DNA from: Lentisphaera araneosa HTCC2155 | GTDB lineage: Bacteria > Verrucomicrobiota > Lentisphaeria > Lentisphaerales > Lentisphaeraceae | Assembly: GCF_000170755.1 (NCBI RefSeq) | Contig: NZ_ABCK01000025.1 | Span: 1-64,000, forward strand | Direction: 5' to 3' | DNA: 64,000 nucleotides | Shown here: piece after piece, positions 15,513 to 24,680 of the stretch | How the letters are laid out: the number at the start of each line of letters is the position of its first letter | Numbering within the stretch: position 1 is the stretch's first letter | Position numbers and translations under genes: made by a program | Notes under the pieces: model-generated | The model's database searches: none | What the model was told of the DNA's origin: nothing | Seen by the model: the letters and a program-made list of their open reading frames with translations, nothing else

Positions 15513-15729
15513 TCTCGTCTTGGGGATCTTTGAGCATGAAAATGAAGTAGACAAAGCCAATAGCGCCTAATACTAAGGTGAGTAAAAAACGCTTTGTAAT
15601 GGATGGCCCAGATTTGGGTGGGTGCTTCATGAAGTGAAACAAGACCGCGAGGGCGCATGCGGTGTGAACCACTGCGGTGAGACCGAGGAAAAGCATGAGG
15701 GCTAATTTTATATCAACTGCAAGTAACAT
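15496..15729 (-). CDS. Small membrane protein (77 aa)
   Basis: Two membrane helices (residues ~5-32 and 47-66) joined by a basic loop HFMKHPPKSGPSITKR, then an acidic tail. It sits 3 bases after the methyltransferase gene and overlaps the flavoprotein gene, so it is co-transcribed with the menaquinone genes. No recognised family. Confidence 0.65.
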   Translation of the reverse strand: MLLAVDIKLALMLFLGLTAVVHTACALAVLFHFMKHPPKSGPSITKRFLLTLVLGAIGFVYFIFMLKDPQDENEPKS

Positions 15730-15732
15730 GAT

Positions 15733-16455
15733 TTATTCCTTAACTGCGGTGTAAATTGTGACTGTGCCCATGCAAAGGCTATCGGTGTGCTTAACAGTGA
15801 AGCCGCATTTCTTGAGCAAGGCATTCATCTCTTCTGGAGCTAAACAGTTTTTAATTGAGCGGTCTAGGTACTCGTAAGCTTCGAGGCGTGAGCCATAGAT
15901 TTTTGCACCCAAAGGTAAGGCGAGGGCCATGTAGAGGGAATGGAAAAAACTAATGGGCTTAAACTTTGGCTGAGTTAGGTCGAGCATGGAAATGACGCCG
16001 CCGGGACGCAAGATTCTATGGCATTCTTTGTAGAAGCGTTCGAGATCGGGAAGATTTCTAAGGACAAAAGCCGAAGTGACGGCACTGGTGCATTCATTTT
16101 TGAAGGGAAGGTCAGATGCGGAAAGGCGCAAGACTTCCTGTGCATTGCCTGAATTCGCTGCAATTTCTAGGAAGCGGGGGCAAATGTCTGAGCTTAGGAA
16201 GCGTGCTTCAGGGAGGTGTTTTTTAGAAAGTGCTGATAAAGATCCAGGGCCACAGCCAATGTCGAGTACAGGGTGGCTGGGGTCATAGTATTGTTTGAGG
16301 CGTTTGAGTAACTTAAGGCGCCAGCCCTTGTCCATGCCCATGGAAATGAAGGTATTAATTTTTTCATAAGTATCGGCGATTTCCTGAAACATATCTTCGA
16401 CGTTTTTACGCCATTCATCGGCATCGCTTTTTTTGATTTGAGTGAGTTTATCCAT
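15733..16455 (-). CDS. Demethylmenaquinone methyltransferase (MenG/UbiE type, 240 aa)
   Basis: SAM-dependent methyltransferase. Motif I VLDIGCGPGSLSAL is at about residue 64, ASDLPF and AFVLRNLPDLERFYKECHRILRPGG correspond to the post-I and motif II/III blocks of UbiE/MenG, and LDLTQP follows. It would carry out the last step of menaquinone synthesis. I start at MDKLTQIKK (16455); the open frame continues to 16569 but into the end of mqnA. The gap to mqnA is 13 bases. The neighbouring mqnA supports a menaquinone rather than ubiquinone role. Confidence 0.88.
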   Translation of the reverse strand: MDKLTQIKKSDADEWRKNVEDMFQEIADTYEKINTFISMGMDKGWRLKLLKRLKQYYDPSHPVLDIGCGPGSLSALSKKHLPEARFLSSDICPRFLEIAANSGNAQEVLRLSASDLPFKNECTSAVTSAFVLRNLPDLERFYKECHRILRPGGVISMLDLTQPKFKPISFFHSLYMALALPLGAKIYGSRLEAYEYLDRSIKNCLAPEEMNALLKKCGFTVKHTDSLCMGTVTIYTAVKE

Positions 16456-16468
16456 GCTGATATCCGAA

Positions 16469-17284
16469 TTATTCTGTATAGTATTGAGCTTCAAAAACTT
16501 GATCAATAAGTTGATGTTTTGCGCAAAGCTCGATATAAAAATTGAAGTTAGAAATTTCTGCCTCACCACATTCGAAATGCAAATTGCGTAAATAGGTCAT
16601 TGGCTTAATGATCTCTGGGTAAGTTTGACGACAGTTTTTGGCAAAAGTTTCTTCACAGGCAAATGACTCTGTGGGAGCATTTTGCAGTTTTTTGACTAAG
16701 AATGAAATTTCTTTGGGATAAATTTCTAGTGCGTCTTTACGAATGACACAGAGTGCAAAAACGATGTCGCGCTTAAAGAGTTCTCTCCAAGCGGCGCCCA
16801 AATCCCATGAGTATGTGAATGCAGAAAAGTCTTCCGTTAAAGCTTCGTCACCAATGGTTAATGCAGCGAGAGCTTCTTTTGGTACGCCTTGGTGGCAGTC
16901 ATAGTCTATGAGGGCTTTGGACTTGATATTTTTTTCACCCAAAAGAATTTTGAGGATCGAAATTGACGTTGCAGATGCTGAGGTGGTGTAGATACTTTTG
17001 TTTTCCAGTTTCTTGATAGGGACTTTAGAAACTAGTTTGACGGAGTCAACGTATCCTTTTGATGATAAAGCTATTCCAGGAGCAAGAATGTATTGATCGC
17101 GATTTCTAAGGTATTCAAAAGCAGAGACAAGGCTCATGCCTAACTCGCCTTGCGCAAGGAGTTGGTTGAGTTCACCGGGACGAGCGAGCACAGTCTTCCA
17201 TTTGCCTTTTTGTTTGTGATTGCGTATAAGTGGCCAAGAGAAAGGGTAAGCATTGAGGTAGTTAATAAGGCCGATCTTAAGCAT
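16469..17284 (-). CDS. mqnA: Chorismate dehydratase MqnA, futalosine pathway (271 aa)
   Basis: The N-terminus MLKIGLINYLNAYPFSWPL is the MqnA signature (I-x-Y-L-N-x-x-P). DYDCHQGVPKEALAALTIGDEAL and the AFTYSWDLGAAWREL block (IGDEAL and D-L-x-x-W are characteristic) follow. The family converts chorismate to 3-enolpyruvylbenzoate in the futalosine route to menaquinone. The ATG at 17284 overlaps the UbiX-type gene by 8 bases, which I take as translational coupling. Other futalosine genes are not in the window. Confidence 0.9.
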   Translation of the reverse strand: MLKIGLINYLNAYPFSWPLIRNHKQKGKWKTVLARPGELNQLLAQGELGMSLVSAFEYLRNRDQYILAPGIALSSKGYVDSVKLVSKVPIKKLENKSIYTTSASATSISILKILLGEKNIKSKALIDYDCHQGVPKEALAALTIGDEALTEDFSAFTYSWDLGAAWRELFKRDIVFALCVIRKDALEIYPKEISFLVKKLQNAPTESFACEETFAKNCRQTYPEIIKPMTYLRNLHFECGEAEISNFNFYIELCAKHQLIDQVFEAQYYTE

Positions 17285-17876
17285 GGTCGTCTTCTTTCCA
17301 GCGCTTATAGAGTTTATGATCGATCTTGAGTTGGTCGAGTGCCTTGCCGGCGACAAAATTCACCATGCCTTCAAAACTATTATCTCCGTGATAGAATCCA
17401 GGGATACAGGGGACAATCTGAACTCCGAGACGGGAGAGTTTTAGGGCATTCTCTAAGTGAATAGCGCTGAGGGGAGTTTCTCGTAGTCCAATAACTAGTG
17501 GGAAGCCTTCTTTGATGCAGACATCTGCGGCGCGTTCCAGAAGATTGGATGAAATACCATTGGCAATTGAGGCCAAGGACTTTGCCGAACAGGGCATGAT
17601 CAGCATGCCGTCATGACGGAAGCTTCCCGAAGAAATTGCGGCACTTAAGTTTTTGATGTTTTCCACTTGGATGAGGGCTTGTTCTTCAGTGCTAAGGCTG
17701 TGGATAAAATCGTCAAGGGTCCCCTCATTCATTTCGTCGGTCCAGATCTGCTTAGCCGTTTGTGAGGCCACCACAAATATTTTGGCTCTTGTATTTACTA
17801 AAGCCTTGAGGCAAGCTTTGGCGAAATAGGATCCTGAGGCACCGCTAATTGCTAATATGTATCTTTTATGTGTCAT
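17277..17876 (-). CDS. ubiX: UbiX-type flavin prenyltransferase (199 aa)
   Basis: AISGASGSYFAKACL at the N-terminus is the UbiX P-loop-like FMN site. HDGMLIMPCSAKSLASIANGISSNLLERAADV and LVIGLRETPLSAIHLENALKLS are hallmark UbiX blocks. The enzyme makes prenylated FMN for UbiD-type decarboxylases, which fits the menaquinone context, since the futalosine pathway needs a decarboxylase. It overlaps mqnA (8 bases) and the upstream polyprenyl synthase (4 bases). Confidence 0.9.
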   Translation of the reverse strand: MTHKRYILAISGASGSYFAKACLKALVNTRAKIFVVASQTAKQIWTDEMNEGTLDDFIHSLSTEEQALIQVENIKNLSAAISSGSFRHDGMLIMPCSAKSLASIANGISSNLLERAADVCIKEGFPLVIGLRETPLSAIHLENALKLSRLGVQIVPCIPGFYHGDNSFEGMVNFVAGKALDQLKIDHKLYKRWKEDDHA

Positions 17877-18853
17877 CTTTTAAATGTTTTGAGTGCAGTA
17901 TTTAAGTAGATCTCAAGCTCGTCAATGGGCATGGCAGAACTCATGCTCTCGAGTGCCTGTCGTGCTTGGTGTTCTAGGGAGTTGATTTCGACCTGCATTT
18001 TTTCATCGAGTTGAATCAGTGCGTAAATTTCTTTGACGAGGGGGTGATTCATTCCACAGCGCTGCTTACTTGTGATGAGTTCGAGTAATTGCTCATGAAG
18101 TTCCTTTGGAGCATGTTCCAGCATGAGAATCCATGGTAAAGTAACAAAGCCATTGCCGATATCGGCGCCGCGATCTTTGTTGTCTTCAGTACCTGCTTTG
18201 ACAAAGTCGGCCCAATCATCTGCAATTTGGAAAATCAAACCAAAAGTATTGGCGTATTCACCAGCCAGTTGTACATCGTCGGGGTTTTTATCAGCTAAAC
18301 GAGAAGCGGCTTTTGTACAGAAACTTAAAAGTGCGCCTGTTTTTTTTTGTAAAACATCGAGATATTGATCTTTAGTTACTGCGATATCGCATTTGTAGGT
18401 CTGTTGAAGCAGTTCCCCTTCGATCAAAGTTTTTATAGTTTGAGCTGATTCAGAAGTAACCCAAGAGGGGAGGCAAGAAGATAGAGTAAATATAGAGGTG
18501 AACATCAAATCGCCAAGAAGGAGTGCAATGGAGTTATCATGGATTGAGTTCATTGTCGGTAAATTGCGACGCAATCTGCAATCGTCAATAATGTCGTCGT
18601 GAACCAAGCTAGCACAATGAATGCTTTCGCAAACTGCAGCTAGTTTATTTGCACTAGTTTGTTGGCCTAAGATTGTGAAAACGAGTAAGGGCCGAAGTTG
18701 TTTGCCACGAGATTTTTTTAAAGTTATAGCTAAGTCACTGGTTTGGGGGGCACTCGATTTTAGAGTGTCTTGTATTAGCTCATTGCATTCTTCTAAGGAA
18801 GTTGCATATTTTCCTGTGATTTGACTTAAGCTTTTTAGTGTATCTGATTGCAT
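17873..18853 (-). CDS. Polyprenyl diphosphate synthase (326 aa)
   Basis: An all-trans isoprenyl chain synthase. The first Asp-rich motif is HDDIIDDCRLRR (about residues 90-100), the second is QIADDWADF, and GKQLRPLLV is the IPP-binding region. Length and layout match hepta- to nonaprenyl synthases that make the quinone side chain. First gene of the operon polyprenyl synthase - ubiX - mqnA - menG-like - small membrane gene - flavoprotein. The ATGA overlap with ubiX indicates coupling. Chain length cannot be read from the sequence. Confidence 0.88.
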   Translation of the reverse strand: MQSDTLKSLSQITGKYATSLEECNELIQDTLKSSAPQTSDLAITLKKSRGKQLRPLLVFTILGQQTSANKLAAVCESIHCASLVHDDIIDDCRLRRNLPTMNSIHDNSIALLLGDLMFTSIFTLSSCLPSWVTSESAQTIKTLIEGELLQQTYKCDIAVTKDQYLDVLQKKTGALLSFCTKAASRLADKNPDDVQLAGEYANTFGLIFQIADDWADFVKAGTEDNKDRGADIGNGFVTLPWILMLEHAPKELHEQLLELITSKQRCGMNHPLVKEIYALIQLDEKMQVEINSLEHQARQALESMSSAMPIDELEIYLNTALKTFKR

Positions 18854-18988
18854 AAAAATTCCGCAAAAATTAATATAACTTAAAAACTAGTCCGGATTAG
18901 CCGTTGCGCAAAGTTGAGCACTGGAAAAATCGAACTTATCTACTATTTTGGCGACTATGTTTAAAAAATGAAATATTTGAGGTAAGAA

Positions 18989-19627
18989 ATGGCCAAAAGA
19001 AGTCTGAACTCGATCTGGCAGAATGTAGAGAAGTTTTATCAGTCCTATAAAAACGATAAAACGAGCTTAACAGAAGCAGAAGATAAGTTAAAAGAATTGC
19101 TCGCAAAAGATGATGTGCAGACAATTATTAATGACCTGGGTCGCGTTCTTTTATCAGAATTTGATACTTTTGCGTCATCAAAATTTCAGCTTACGATCGC
19201 AGGAGATGATCCGAAATTCGTTCGTCCTACCATGTATGACGCAAAAGAAAAGGTTTTATCAATTGACCCCTTCCGCGTTTTGGAATTTTTTGACCAGTGC
19301 AAACTTTACTCAGAAGACCCCTTGAGTCTCGGTGGTGGTGATTTTGACTCCTACAGAAAAAATGCTTTTATGGCTGAACTTTGTAAAATGCCGACTAAAG
19401 CGATGCTTTTCCTTAAGATTTTACAGCAAGCTGCGATTACAGATGGCTTGACTCACATCGGTCTTTCAGAAGTACCACAAGGTATTTTGGATGATGTGTC
19501 TTATTACCAAACACTACTTTGGGCGCTGGCTCAATTAGAGAAGAAAATGTATGCGATGAATGGTATCCACTTACGCACGGAATACACACTCGTGTGGCAC
19601 GAAGCGGAATGGACTTCAGGAGCTTAA
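18989..19627 (+). CDS. Conserved-looking hypothetical protein (212 aa)
   Basis: A soluble, mostly helical protein, with an acidic/basic N-terminal helix (residues 5-40) that may form a coiled coil. No signal peptide or membrane segment and no motif I recognise. It stands alone between the menaquinone operon and ppx, with two terminator-like dyads after it, so it is probably a single transcription unit. Confidence 0.7.
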   Translation: MAKRSLNSIWQNVEKFYQSYKNDKTSLTEAEDKLKELLAKDDVQTIINDLGRVLLSEFDTFASSKFQLTIAGDDPKFVRPTMYDAKEKVLSIDPFRVLEFFDQCKLYSEDPLSLGGGDFDSYRKNAFMAELCKMPTKAMLFLKILQQAAITDGLTHIGLSEVPQGILDDVSYYQTLLWALAQLEKKMYAMNGIHLRTEYTLVWHEAEWTSGA

Positions 19628-19629
19628 TT

Positions 19630-19647
19630 AAGATTTTATAAAATCTT
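19630..19647 (+). terminator. Palindrome after the 18989 gene
   Basis: A perfect 18-base inverted repeat (AAGATTTTA/TAAAATCTT) starts two bases after the stop codon. Confidence 0.45.
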
Positions 19648-19662
19648 TATCAATATTTCTTC

Positions 19663-19713
19663 AAAAACTCTGGGAAAGCTTATTAGAATGAATAAGTTTA
19701 TCCAGAGTTTTTT
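19663..19713 (+). terminator. Long intrinsic terminator (possibly bidirectional)
   Basis: AAAAACTCTGG pairs with CCAGAGTTTTT around an inner AGCTTATT/AATAAGTT stem; ends in T6. The A-run on the other side would make it work in both directions. Confidence 0.75.
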
Positions 19714-19747
19714 AGTTTATGTGAGTGTTGTTTTTTAGGTGGGTTAA

Positions 19748-21277
19748 ATGAAGAAAAATAAAAGTCTTTCAGCAGTAATAGATTTAGGGTCTAGTGGAAT
19801 TCGCTTACTCATTGCCGAGAAGCGTGCGACAAAATGGAAAGCACTAGAAACCTTGGAACGAAAAACGACTCTTGGTCGAGACGTTTTTATCACAGAAGAG
19901 ATCTCTGAAGAATCTTTTCAGCAAGTTATAGAGATTTTGCGTTTATTTAGAGAATACATTGAGTCCTGGGGCATAGCAGCCTCGCGAACTCGTTGCATTG
20001 CGACTTCCGCAGTGCGAGAAGCGCATAATCGCGATATGTTTATTGAACGAGTTGAACTGCAAACGGGTTTTGCTTTCAAAGTTCTCGAAGCAATGGAAGC
20101 TAATTTACTCACTTACCGTTCAGTGGATCATGCCTTGCGAGGGCACTTACGTATTAAGCGTTCGAATGCGTTGATTGTGGAAACGTCTGGCGGTGGTACA
20201 AATGTACTGATGTTAAATAAAGGGCTCATGGTAGGGGCACATTCCCTTAACTTAGGTTCTATTCGTTTTGAAAAAGAATTAAAATCTGGCTTGGGAACAA
20301 GTGATTACTTACAAAAGCTTTTGGACCAAAAAACTTTAGTGGCGACTCGCCAGTTCGAAATGGAGTTTCCCCTAAAAAGAGTGAGGTACTTTGTAGCTCT
20401 AGGCAGTGATATTCGCCGAGTTGCAGGACAAATTGGTGAAAAAAACAAGGGCTATTACCTCATAGAAAAAGAAGCTTTTGTTCAGCTCTTAGAAAAAATT
20501 TCAGGTATGGAGAGTGTGGAAGTTGCCAGTGAATATGGAGTGCCATTTTCTGAATCAGGCGCTTTCTTTGCTACTTTACAGATTTACGGGGCCTTCTTTA
20601 AACAGTGTAGTGCGATGAATCTAATTGTTCCTAAAGTGAGTATTCGCGAAGGTGTGTTACAGTCCACTAAGCGAACGTCAACTCTAGCAAGTTTAGAAGA
20701 TGAAATTGCGGGTGCTTGTTATTCCCTAGCAGCTAAATTTGGCGTCGATAAAAAGCATTCTGATAATGTGGCTTTTAATGCTTTGAAAATTTTTGATGCC
20801 TTGGCAAAAATTGGTAATTTTGATAAAGACCATAAAATTTATCTAAGATCAGCTGCCGTCTTAATGGATATTGGTTTATTCCTGCACCATCGACATAGTC
20901 AGCGCCATGGTTTGTACTTGATACGCAATTCAGAAATTTTTGGCTTAAATGAGCTCGACCGCATTATAGTTGGCTTGATTGTTCGTTATCATGGGAAAAC
21001 GAGGCCCAAACATACTCATAGCGAGTTTTCTTCATTGAGGAGAGATGATCGCCTCACAGTCTTTAAACTTTCGGCAATTTTGCGAGTGGCGCGAGCGCTT
21101 GATATACGTTTAGTGCAAAGACTCAAAGTTGAGAGTGTTCAGCAAGATGCCAACCGTTTACAATTAAATATGAATATCGCGAACATTAGTCCCTTAGAAG
21201 TGGGCAGTTTACAAGATGCCTCAGAAATTTTTCAAGATGTCTTTGGCCTAAAAATCGAATTCGCAGAAAGGAGTTAG
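19748..21277 (+). CDS. ppx: Exopolyphosphatase / GppA-family phosphatase (509 aa)
   Basis: The N-terminal actin-like phosphate motif AVIDLGSSGIRLLIAE, then IATSAVREAHNRD and VETSGGGTNVLML, are the Ppx/GppA ATPase-fold blocks. A C-terminal HD-type region (HKIYLRSAAVLMDIGLFLHHRHSQRHGLYLI) follows. The family hydrolyses polyphosphate or pppGpp. The next gene, ppk, starts 3 bases after its stop, so the pair balances polyphosphate synthesis and breakdown. Confidence 0.9.
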   Translation: MKKNKSLSAVIDLGSSGIRLLIAEKRATKWKALETLERKTTLGRDVFITEEISEESFQQVIEILRLFREYIESWGIAASRTRCIATSAVREAHNRDMFIERVELQTGFAFKVLEAMEANLLTYRSVDHALRGHLRIKRSNALIVETSGGGTNVLMLNKGLMVGAHSLNLGSIRFEKELKSGLGTSDYLQKLLDQKTLVATRQFEMEFPLKRVRYFVALGSDIRRVAGQIGEKNKGYYLIEKEAFVQLLEKISGMESVEVASEYGVPFSESGAFFATLQIYGAFFKQCSAMNLIVPKVSIREGVLQSTKRTSTLASLEDEIAGACYSLAAKFGVDKKHSDNVAFNALKIFDALAKIGNFDKDHKIYLRSAAVLMDIGLFLHHRHSQRHGLYLIRNSEIFGLNELDRIIVGLIVRYHGKTRPKHTHSEFSSLRRDDRLTVFKLSAILRVARALDIRLVQRLKVESVQQDANRLQLNMNIANISPLEVGSLQDASEIFQDVFGLKIEFAERS

Positions 21278-21280
21278 AGT

Positions 21281-23353
21281 ATGTCTAATTATTTTAATCG
21301 GGAACTCTCTTGGATGGAGTTCAATTATCGAGTTTTAAATGAAGCTAAAACCGAGAGTGTACCTCTTCTAGAGCGCCTTTTGTTTTTAGGGATCACAAGT
21401 TCCAACTTCGATGAGTTTTTCATGGTGCGTGTGGCGACGACCATTCGCGCGATGAAGGAAAATTTAAAGCCCACAGTTGCTCAAGTATCTTACTTTGATG
21501 TTTTAAAGAGCATTAATGAAAAAGCTCATGAGATGTGCCAAGAGCAATACAAAATTTTAAACAAAGATATTTTGCCTGCTTTGAAAAAAGAAGGCGTGGA
21601 ATTTGTAAAAGAATTTGATGAAGCCGAACTGCAGTACCTCAACCAAGTCTATGAGCGAGAAATCTTTTCTGTATTAACTCCCCTGCGCGTTGATGTCAAT
21701 AAATCAATTCACAACTTTGTGAACTTACAGATGTACTTAGCTGTGACTTTAGATAAAAAATCGACCCCCGAAATTGAGCGTGAGTTTGCGGTCATCCCGA
21801 TGCCCTCCAGCTTAAAACGTTTATGGGAGTTGCCGAGTAATCAGAGTGGGCAGCGTAAGTTTGTCTTTTTAGAAGACCTCGTACGTTTATTTGCAGAACG
21901 TTTATTCCCTGGATACCAAGTCGTTGAAAGCTCTTGTTTCCGTTTGACCAAGGATGCTGATTTAGCTGTAGACGAGGATGATGATACAAATCTTTTGTCC
22001 GCCATGGAAGAACTCATCGTACAACGTGGTCAAAGTTTTCCTGTTCGCTTAGAGGTGGAAACACAAAGTGAAGACATTCGAGAGCGCTTAAAGACACTTT
22101 TTCAGATTAACTCAGCTGGTGTTTACATAGTTGACGGACCGGTTAACCTCAAAGGCTTAATGGAGGTTTGTTTCCTTAGTGGCTATGACCACCTGCATTA
22201 CGGCGCACAGAAACCTAAGTTCCCAAGGGACCTCAAGCGTGGAGAGAATATTTTTGAAGCTCTGAGTAAACGTGATTTGCTCATGCACCACCCTTATGAA
22301 TCATTTGATCCTGTCTTGGACCTGATTAATCAGGCAGTTGATGATCCTGATGTTTTATCCATTAAAATGACTTTGTATAGAACCTCGGGGTCAAAATCAC
22401 CTGTGGCAGATGCGCTTTTGCGAGCGGCGCGTAATGGTAAGCAAGTGACGGCGTTAGTAGAATTGAAAGCTCGTTTTGATGAGCAACAAAACATTCGTTG
22501 GGCGACGCAACTGGAGAAGGTGGGAGCAACGGTAATTTACGGTTTAGCTCAGCTTAAAGTGCACTGCAAATTCTTGATGATTACACGTCGTGAAGAAGCT
22601 GGTGTTTGTCGCTATGTGCACTTGGGGACAGGTAATTACAATGAGAAAACAGCGACGCTTTATACAGATATGGGATTGATGACGAGTCGCGATGAAATTA
22701 CTTATGAAGCAGCCTTATTCTTTAACTCAATAACGGGTTACTCTGATTTGCCGCAAATGGATTACATCTACATGGCACCAACTACGATGAAGCCAAAATT
22801 CTTACAGCTGATCAATCGTGAAACGATGATTTCTGAGAATGGCGGCAAAGGTCGTATTCGGGCGCAGTTTAATTCGCTTTCAGATCCAGATATGATTGAA
22901 GCACTCTACAAAGCCTCTCAGGGGGGAGTGAAAATTGATTTAAATATCCGTGGTATTTGTATGTTAAAGCCAGGTATAGAAGGCCTAAGTGATAACATAA
23001 CAGTCACATCTGTTATTGGTCGTTATCTAGAACATAGTCGCATCTATTGGTTCAGTAATGGTGGTAAAGAGGAGATGTATTTAGCTTCTGCAGATTGGAT
23101 GACTCGTAACTTGAATCGCCGCGTGGAATTGATGTTCCCAGTATTTGAAAAGCATCATAAAGAGCGCGTGAAGCATATTTTAGACACGATGTTAAACGAT
23201 AATCGCAAATCTCATGTTCTTCAGCCTGATGGTACTTATACTAAGCGTAATCGTGGTAAAAGTAGTGCGCAGGAAACTTTCTATAAAGAGGCTGTAGAAG
23301 CGAGTAAAGAAGATATTTCTGAAGGCTTAAAAGTTCGACGTAAGCCGGAGTGA
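21281..23353 (+). CDS. ppk1: Polyphosphate kinase 1 (690 aa)
   Basis: The start block NRELSWMEFNYRVLNEA and FDEFFMVRVA are typical for PPK1. The catalytic phospholipase-D-like half has HCKFLMITRR with the active-site His, YVHLGTGNYNEKTATLYTDMGL, and a second His motif RYLEHSRIYWF. Length is normal for the family. It transfers the gamma phosphate of ATP to polyphosphate. The gene is coupled to ppx. Confidence 0.93.
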   Translation: MSNYFNRELSWMEFNYRVLNEAKTESVPLLERLLFLGITSSNFDEFFMVRVATTIRAMKENLKPTVAQVSYFDVLKSINEKAHEMCQEQYKILNKDILPALKKEGVEFVKEFDEAELQYLNQVYEREIFSVLTPLRVDVNKSIHNFVNLQMYLAVTLDKKSTPEIEREFAVIPMPSSLKRLWELPSNQSGQRKFVFLEDLVRLFAERLFPGYQVVESSCFRLTKDADLAVDEDDDTNLLSAMEELIVQRGQSFPVRLEVETQSEDIRERLKTLFQINSAGVYIVDGPVNLKGLMEVCFLSGYDHLHYGAQKPKFPRDLKRGENIFEALSKRDLLMHHPYESFDPVLDLINQAVDDPDVLSIKMTLYRTSGSKSPVADALLRAARNGKQVTALVELKARFDEQQNIRWATQLEKVGATVIYGLAQLKVHCKFLMITRREEAGVCRYVHLGTGNYNEKTATLYTDMGLMTSRDEITYEAALFFNSITGYSDLPQMDYIYMAPTTMKPKFLQLINRETMISENGGKGRIRAQFNSLSDPDMIEALYKASQGGVKIDLNIRGICMLKPGIEGLSDNITVTSVIGRYLEHSRIYWFSNGGKEEMYLASADWMTRNLNRRVELMFPVFEKHHKERVKHILDTMLNDNRKSHVLQPDGTYTKRNRGKSSAQETFYKEAVEASKEDISEGLKVRRKPE

Positions 23354-23354
23354 T

Positions 23355-23864
23355 TTAGTCATCAGACTTAATGAGGTCTTCAATATTGACCTTGGCTTCT
23401 TGGTAGTTGGAGAAGAGCTCAAAGAGTACAACGGCGCGTTCACCATCTTTGAGTCCTTTTTTGAAAATAGCTTCCACGCCTTTTAAGGGGCCATCGAGAA
23501 CTTGAACTTTGTCTCCATCTTTGAGCTCATGCATATCATGCTTATAGACATTGTCTTCAAGGAAAGTTGAAAGTGTTTCTAAAATGACAGCTGGGATTTT
23601 TAAGGATTCACCATCTCGACCAAAGCCAATGATGCGGTTGACGCCGCGTAAATAGCGAGCTTTATCTAAGTTGCCTTCATTGGCTTGAATAAAAACATAG
23701 GAGGGGAATAAGGCAGCATGGACATAAGTGGCCTTGCCTCGACGTACTTTGCGAACCTCAATTTTTGGATTGAACGTTGGAAAGCCCGCATCTAATGCAG
23801 ACTGAGCAGTAAGGTTTTCTTGTCTCGGTTTTGTGTAGAGACAGTACCAATCACCTTCGAACAT
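23355..23864 (-). CDS. NusG/RfaH-like transcription factor (169 aa)
   Basis: The N-terminal NGN domain begins WYCLYTKPRQENLTAQSAL, the conserved NusG-paralogue start. A short KOW-like region (KDGDKVQVLDGPLKGVEAIFKKGLKDGERAVVLF) follows. I prefer the start at 23864 (MFEGDWYC); the open frame extends 12 residues further. RfaH-type paralogues act on long operons such as polysaccharide clusters, but no such cluster adjoins this gene. Its stop is 1 base from the ppk1 stop on the other strand. Confidence 0.8.
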   Translation of the reverse strand: MFEGDWYCLYTKPRQENLTAQSALDAGFPTFNPKIEVRKVRRGKATYVHAALFPSYVFIQANEGNLDKARYLRGVNRIIGFGRDGESLKIPAVILETLSTFLEDNVYKHDMHELKDGDKVQVLDGPLKGVEAIFKKGLKDGERAVVLFELFSNYQEAKVNIEDLIKSDD

Positions 23865-24015
23865 ATTTTGTATCCTTAAAACTTGAAAATTATGGGACAC
23901 ATTCTAGTGAGGAAAGAGTGATTTTCAAGTGGGAGAACTGAATAGAAAACTCAATAGGCGTAAAGCCTCTTTATATATTGGGAAAGTAGGCGCTAGAAAA
24001 TTTATAGGCGAGCTT

Positions 24016-24603
24016 TTATTCAGCTTTCTTGACTGATTCTAGTTTACCATTTTTACCAAGAGGGACTGGTGCATCTTTGGCTTCTTTAAGCGATACATTT
24101 CTTAGACTGAGTTCTCCCTGGAATTCACCGAACATAAAAATAATGAACTCATCAAAATCTGAAACGGGGTTATCCAAAGCTGTAAAATACATCGAGGCCG
24201 TTTGCCATTCAGCAGTCGGACTTAATTTTTGCATCAAACCAAGGCTACTATACTTGTTGTTGTTTGTATTTTTTTTGCGCTTAAAAACATTATTGTGATT
24301 GCGGTAGTTGGCTTTTATTGTGCCTTCACCATCTCCCTTGAAGTCAAAAGTGAGCTTATAATGACGGCCTTTTTTAAGTTCCGCAGGGGTAAGAAAGGCG
24401 AGGTAGTGAGCTTCAGAAGTATGACTAATCTTTAAAGAGAATACACCTCTTTTATACTCAGGTTTAAGTTTATTGTATTCTTGTCCTTTGCGTAGATACC
24501 AGTACTTATCTTTTTTCTTGAACTCAGAATCTTCAAGGATTTCTCTTTGGGCAAAAGCTGTGCTCGTTAGAAAGGCGATGAATAATAAGGCTCGAAAAAT
24601 CAT
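24016..24603 (-). CDS. Exported beta-sandwich protein, paralogue 1 (195 aa)
   Basis: The signal peptide MIFRALLFIAFLTSTAFA is followed by REILEDSEFKKKDKYWYLRKG. A domain follows in which KISHTSEAHYLAFLTPAELKKGRHYKLTFDFKGDG and EWQTASMYF recall carbohydrate-binding modules of the CBM4/9 (galactose-binding-like) fold. The protein next door (24681-25259) has the same layout. The likely role is binding to glycans outside the cell; that is inference from fold-like features and the sulfatase nearby. Confidence 0.65.
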   Translation of the reverse strand: MIFRALLFIAFLTSTAFAQREILEDSEFKKKDKYWYLRKGQEYNKLKPEYKRGVFSLKISHTSEAHYLAFLTPAELKKGRHYKLTFDFKGDGEGTIKANYRNHNNVFKRKKNTNNNKYSSLGLMQKLSPTAEWQTASMYFTALDNPVSDFDEFIIFMFGEFQGELSLRNVSLKEAKDAPVPLGKNGKLESVKKAE

Positions 24604-24680
24604 ATGCTAAACTCCGTGAATTGTTTAATACATATAATCGCAGCTGAAAGGATAAAGTTACAATAAAAATTAAATTTTCT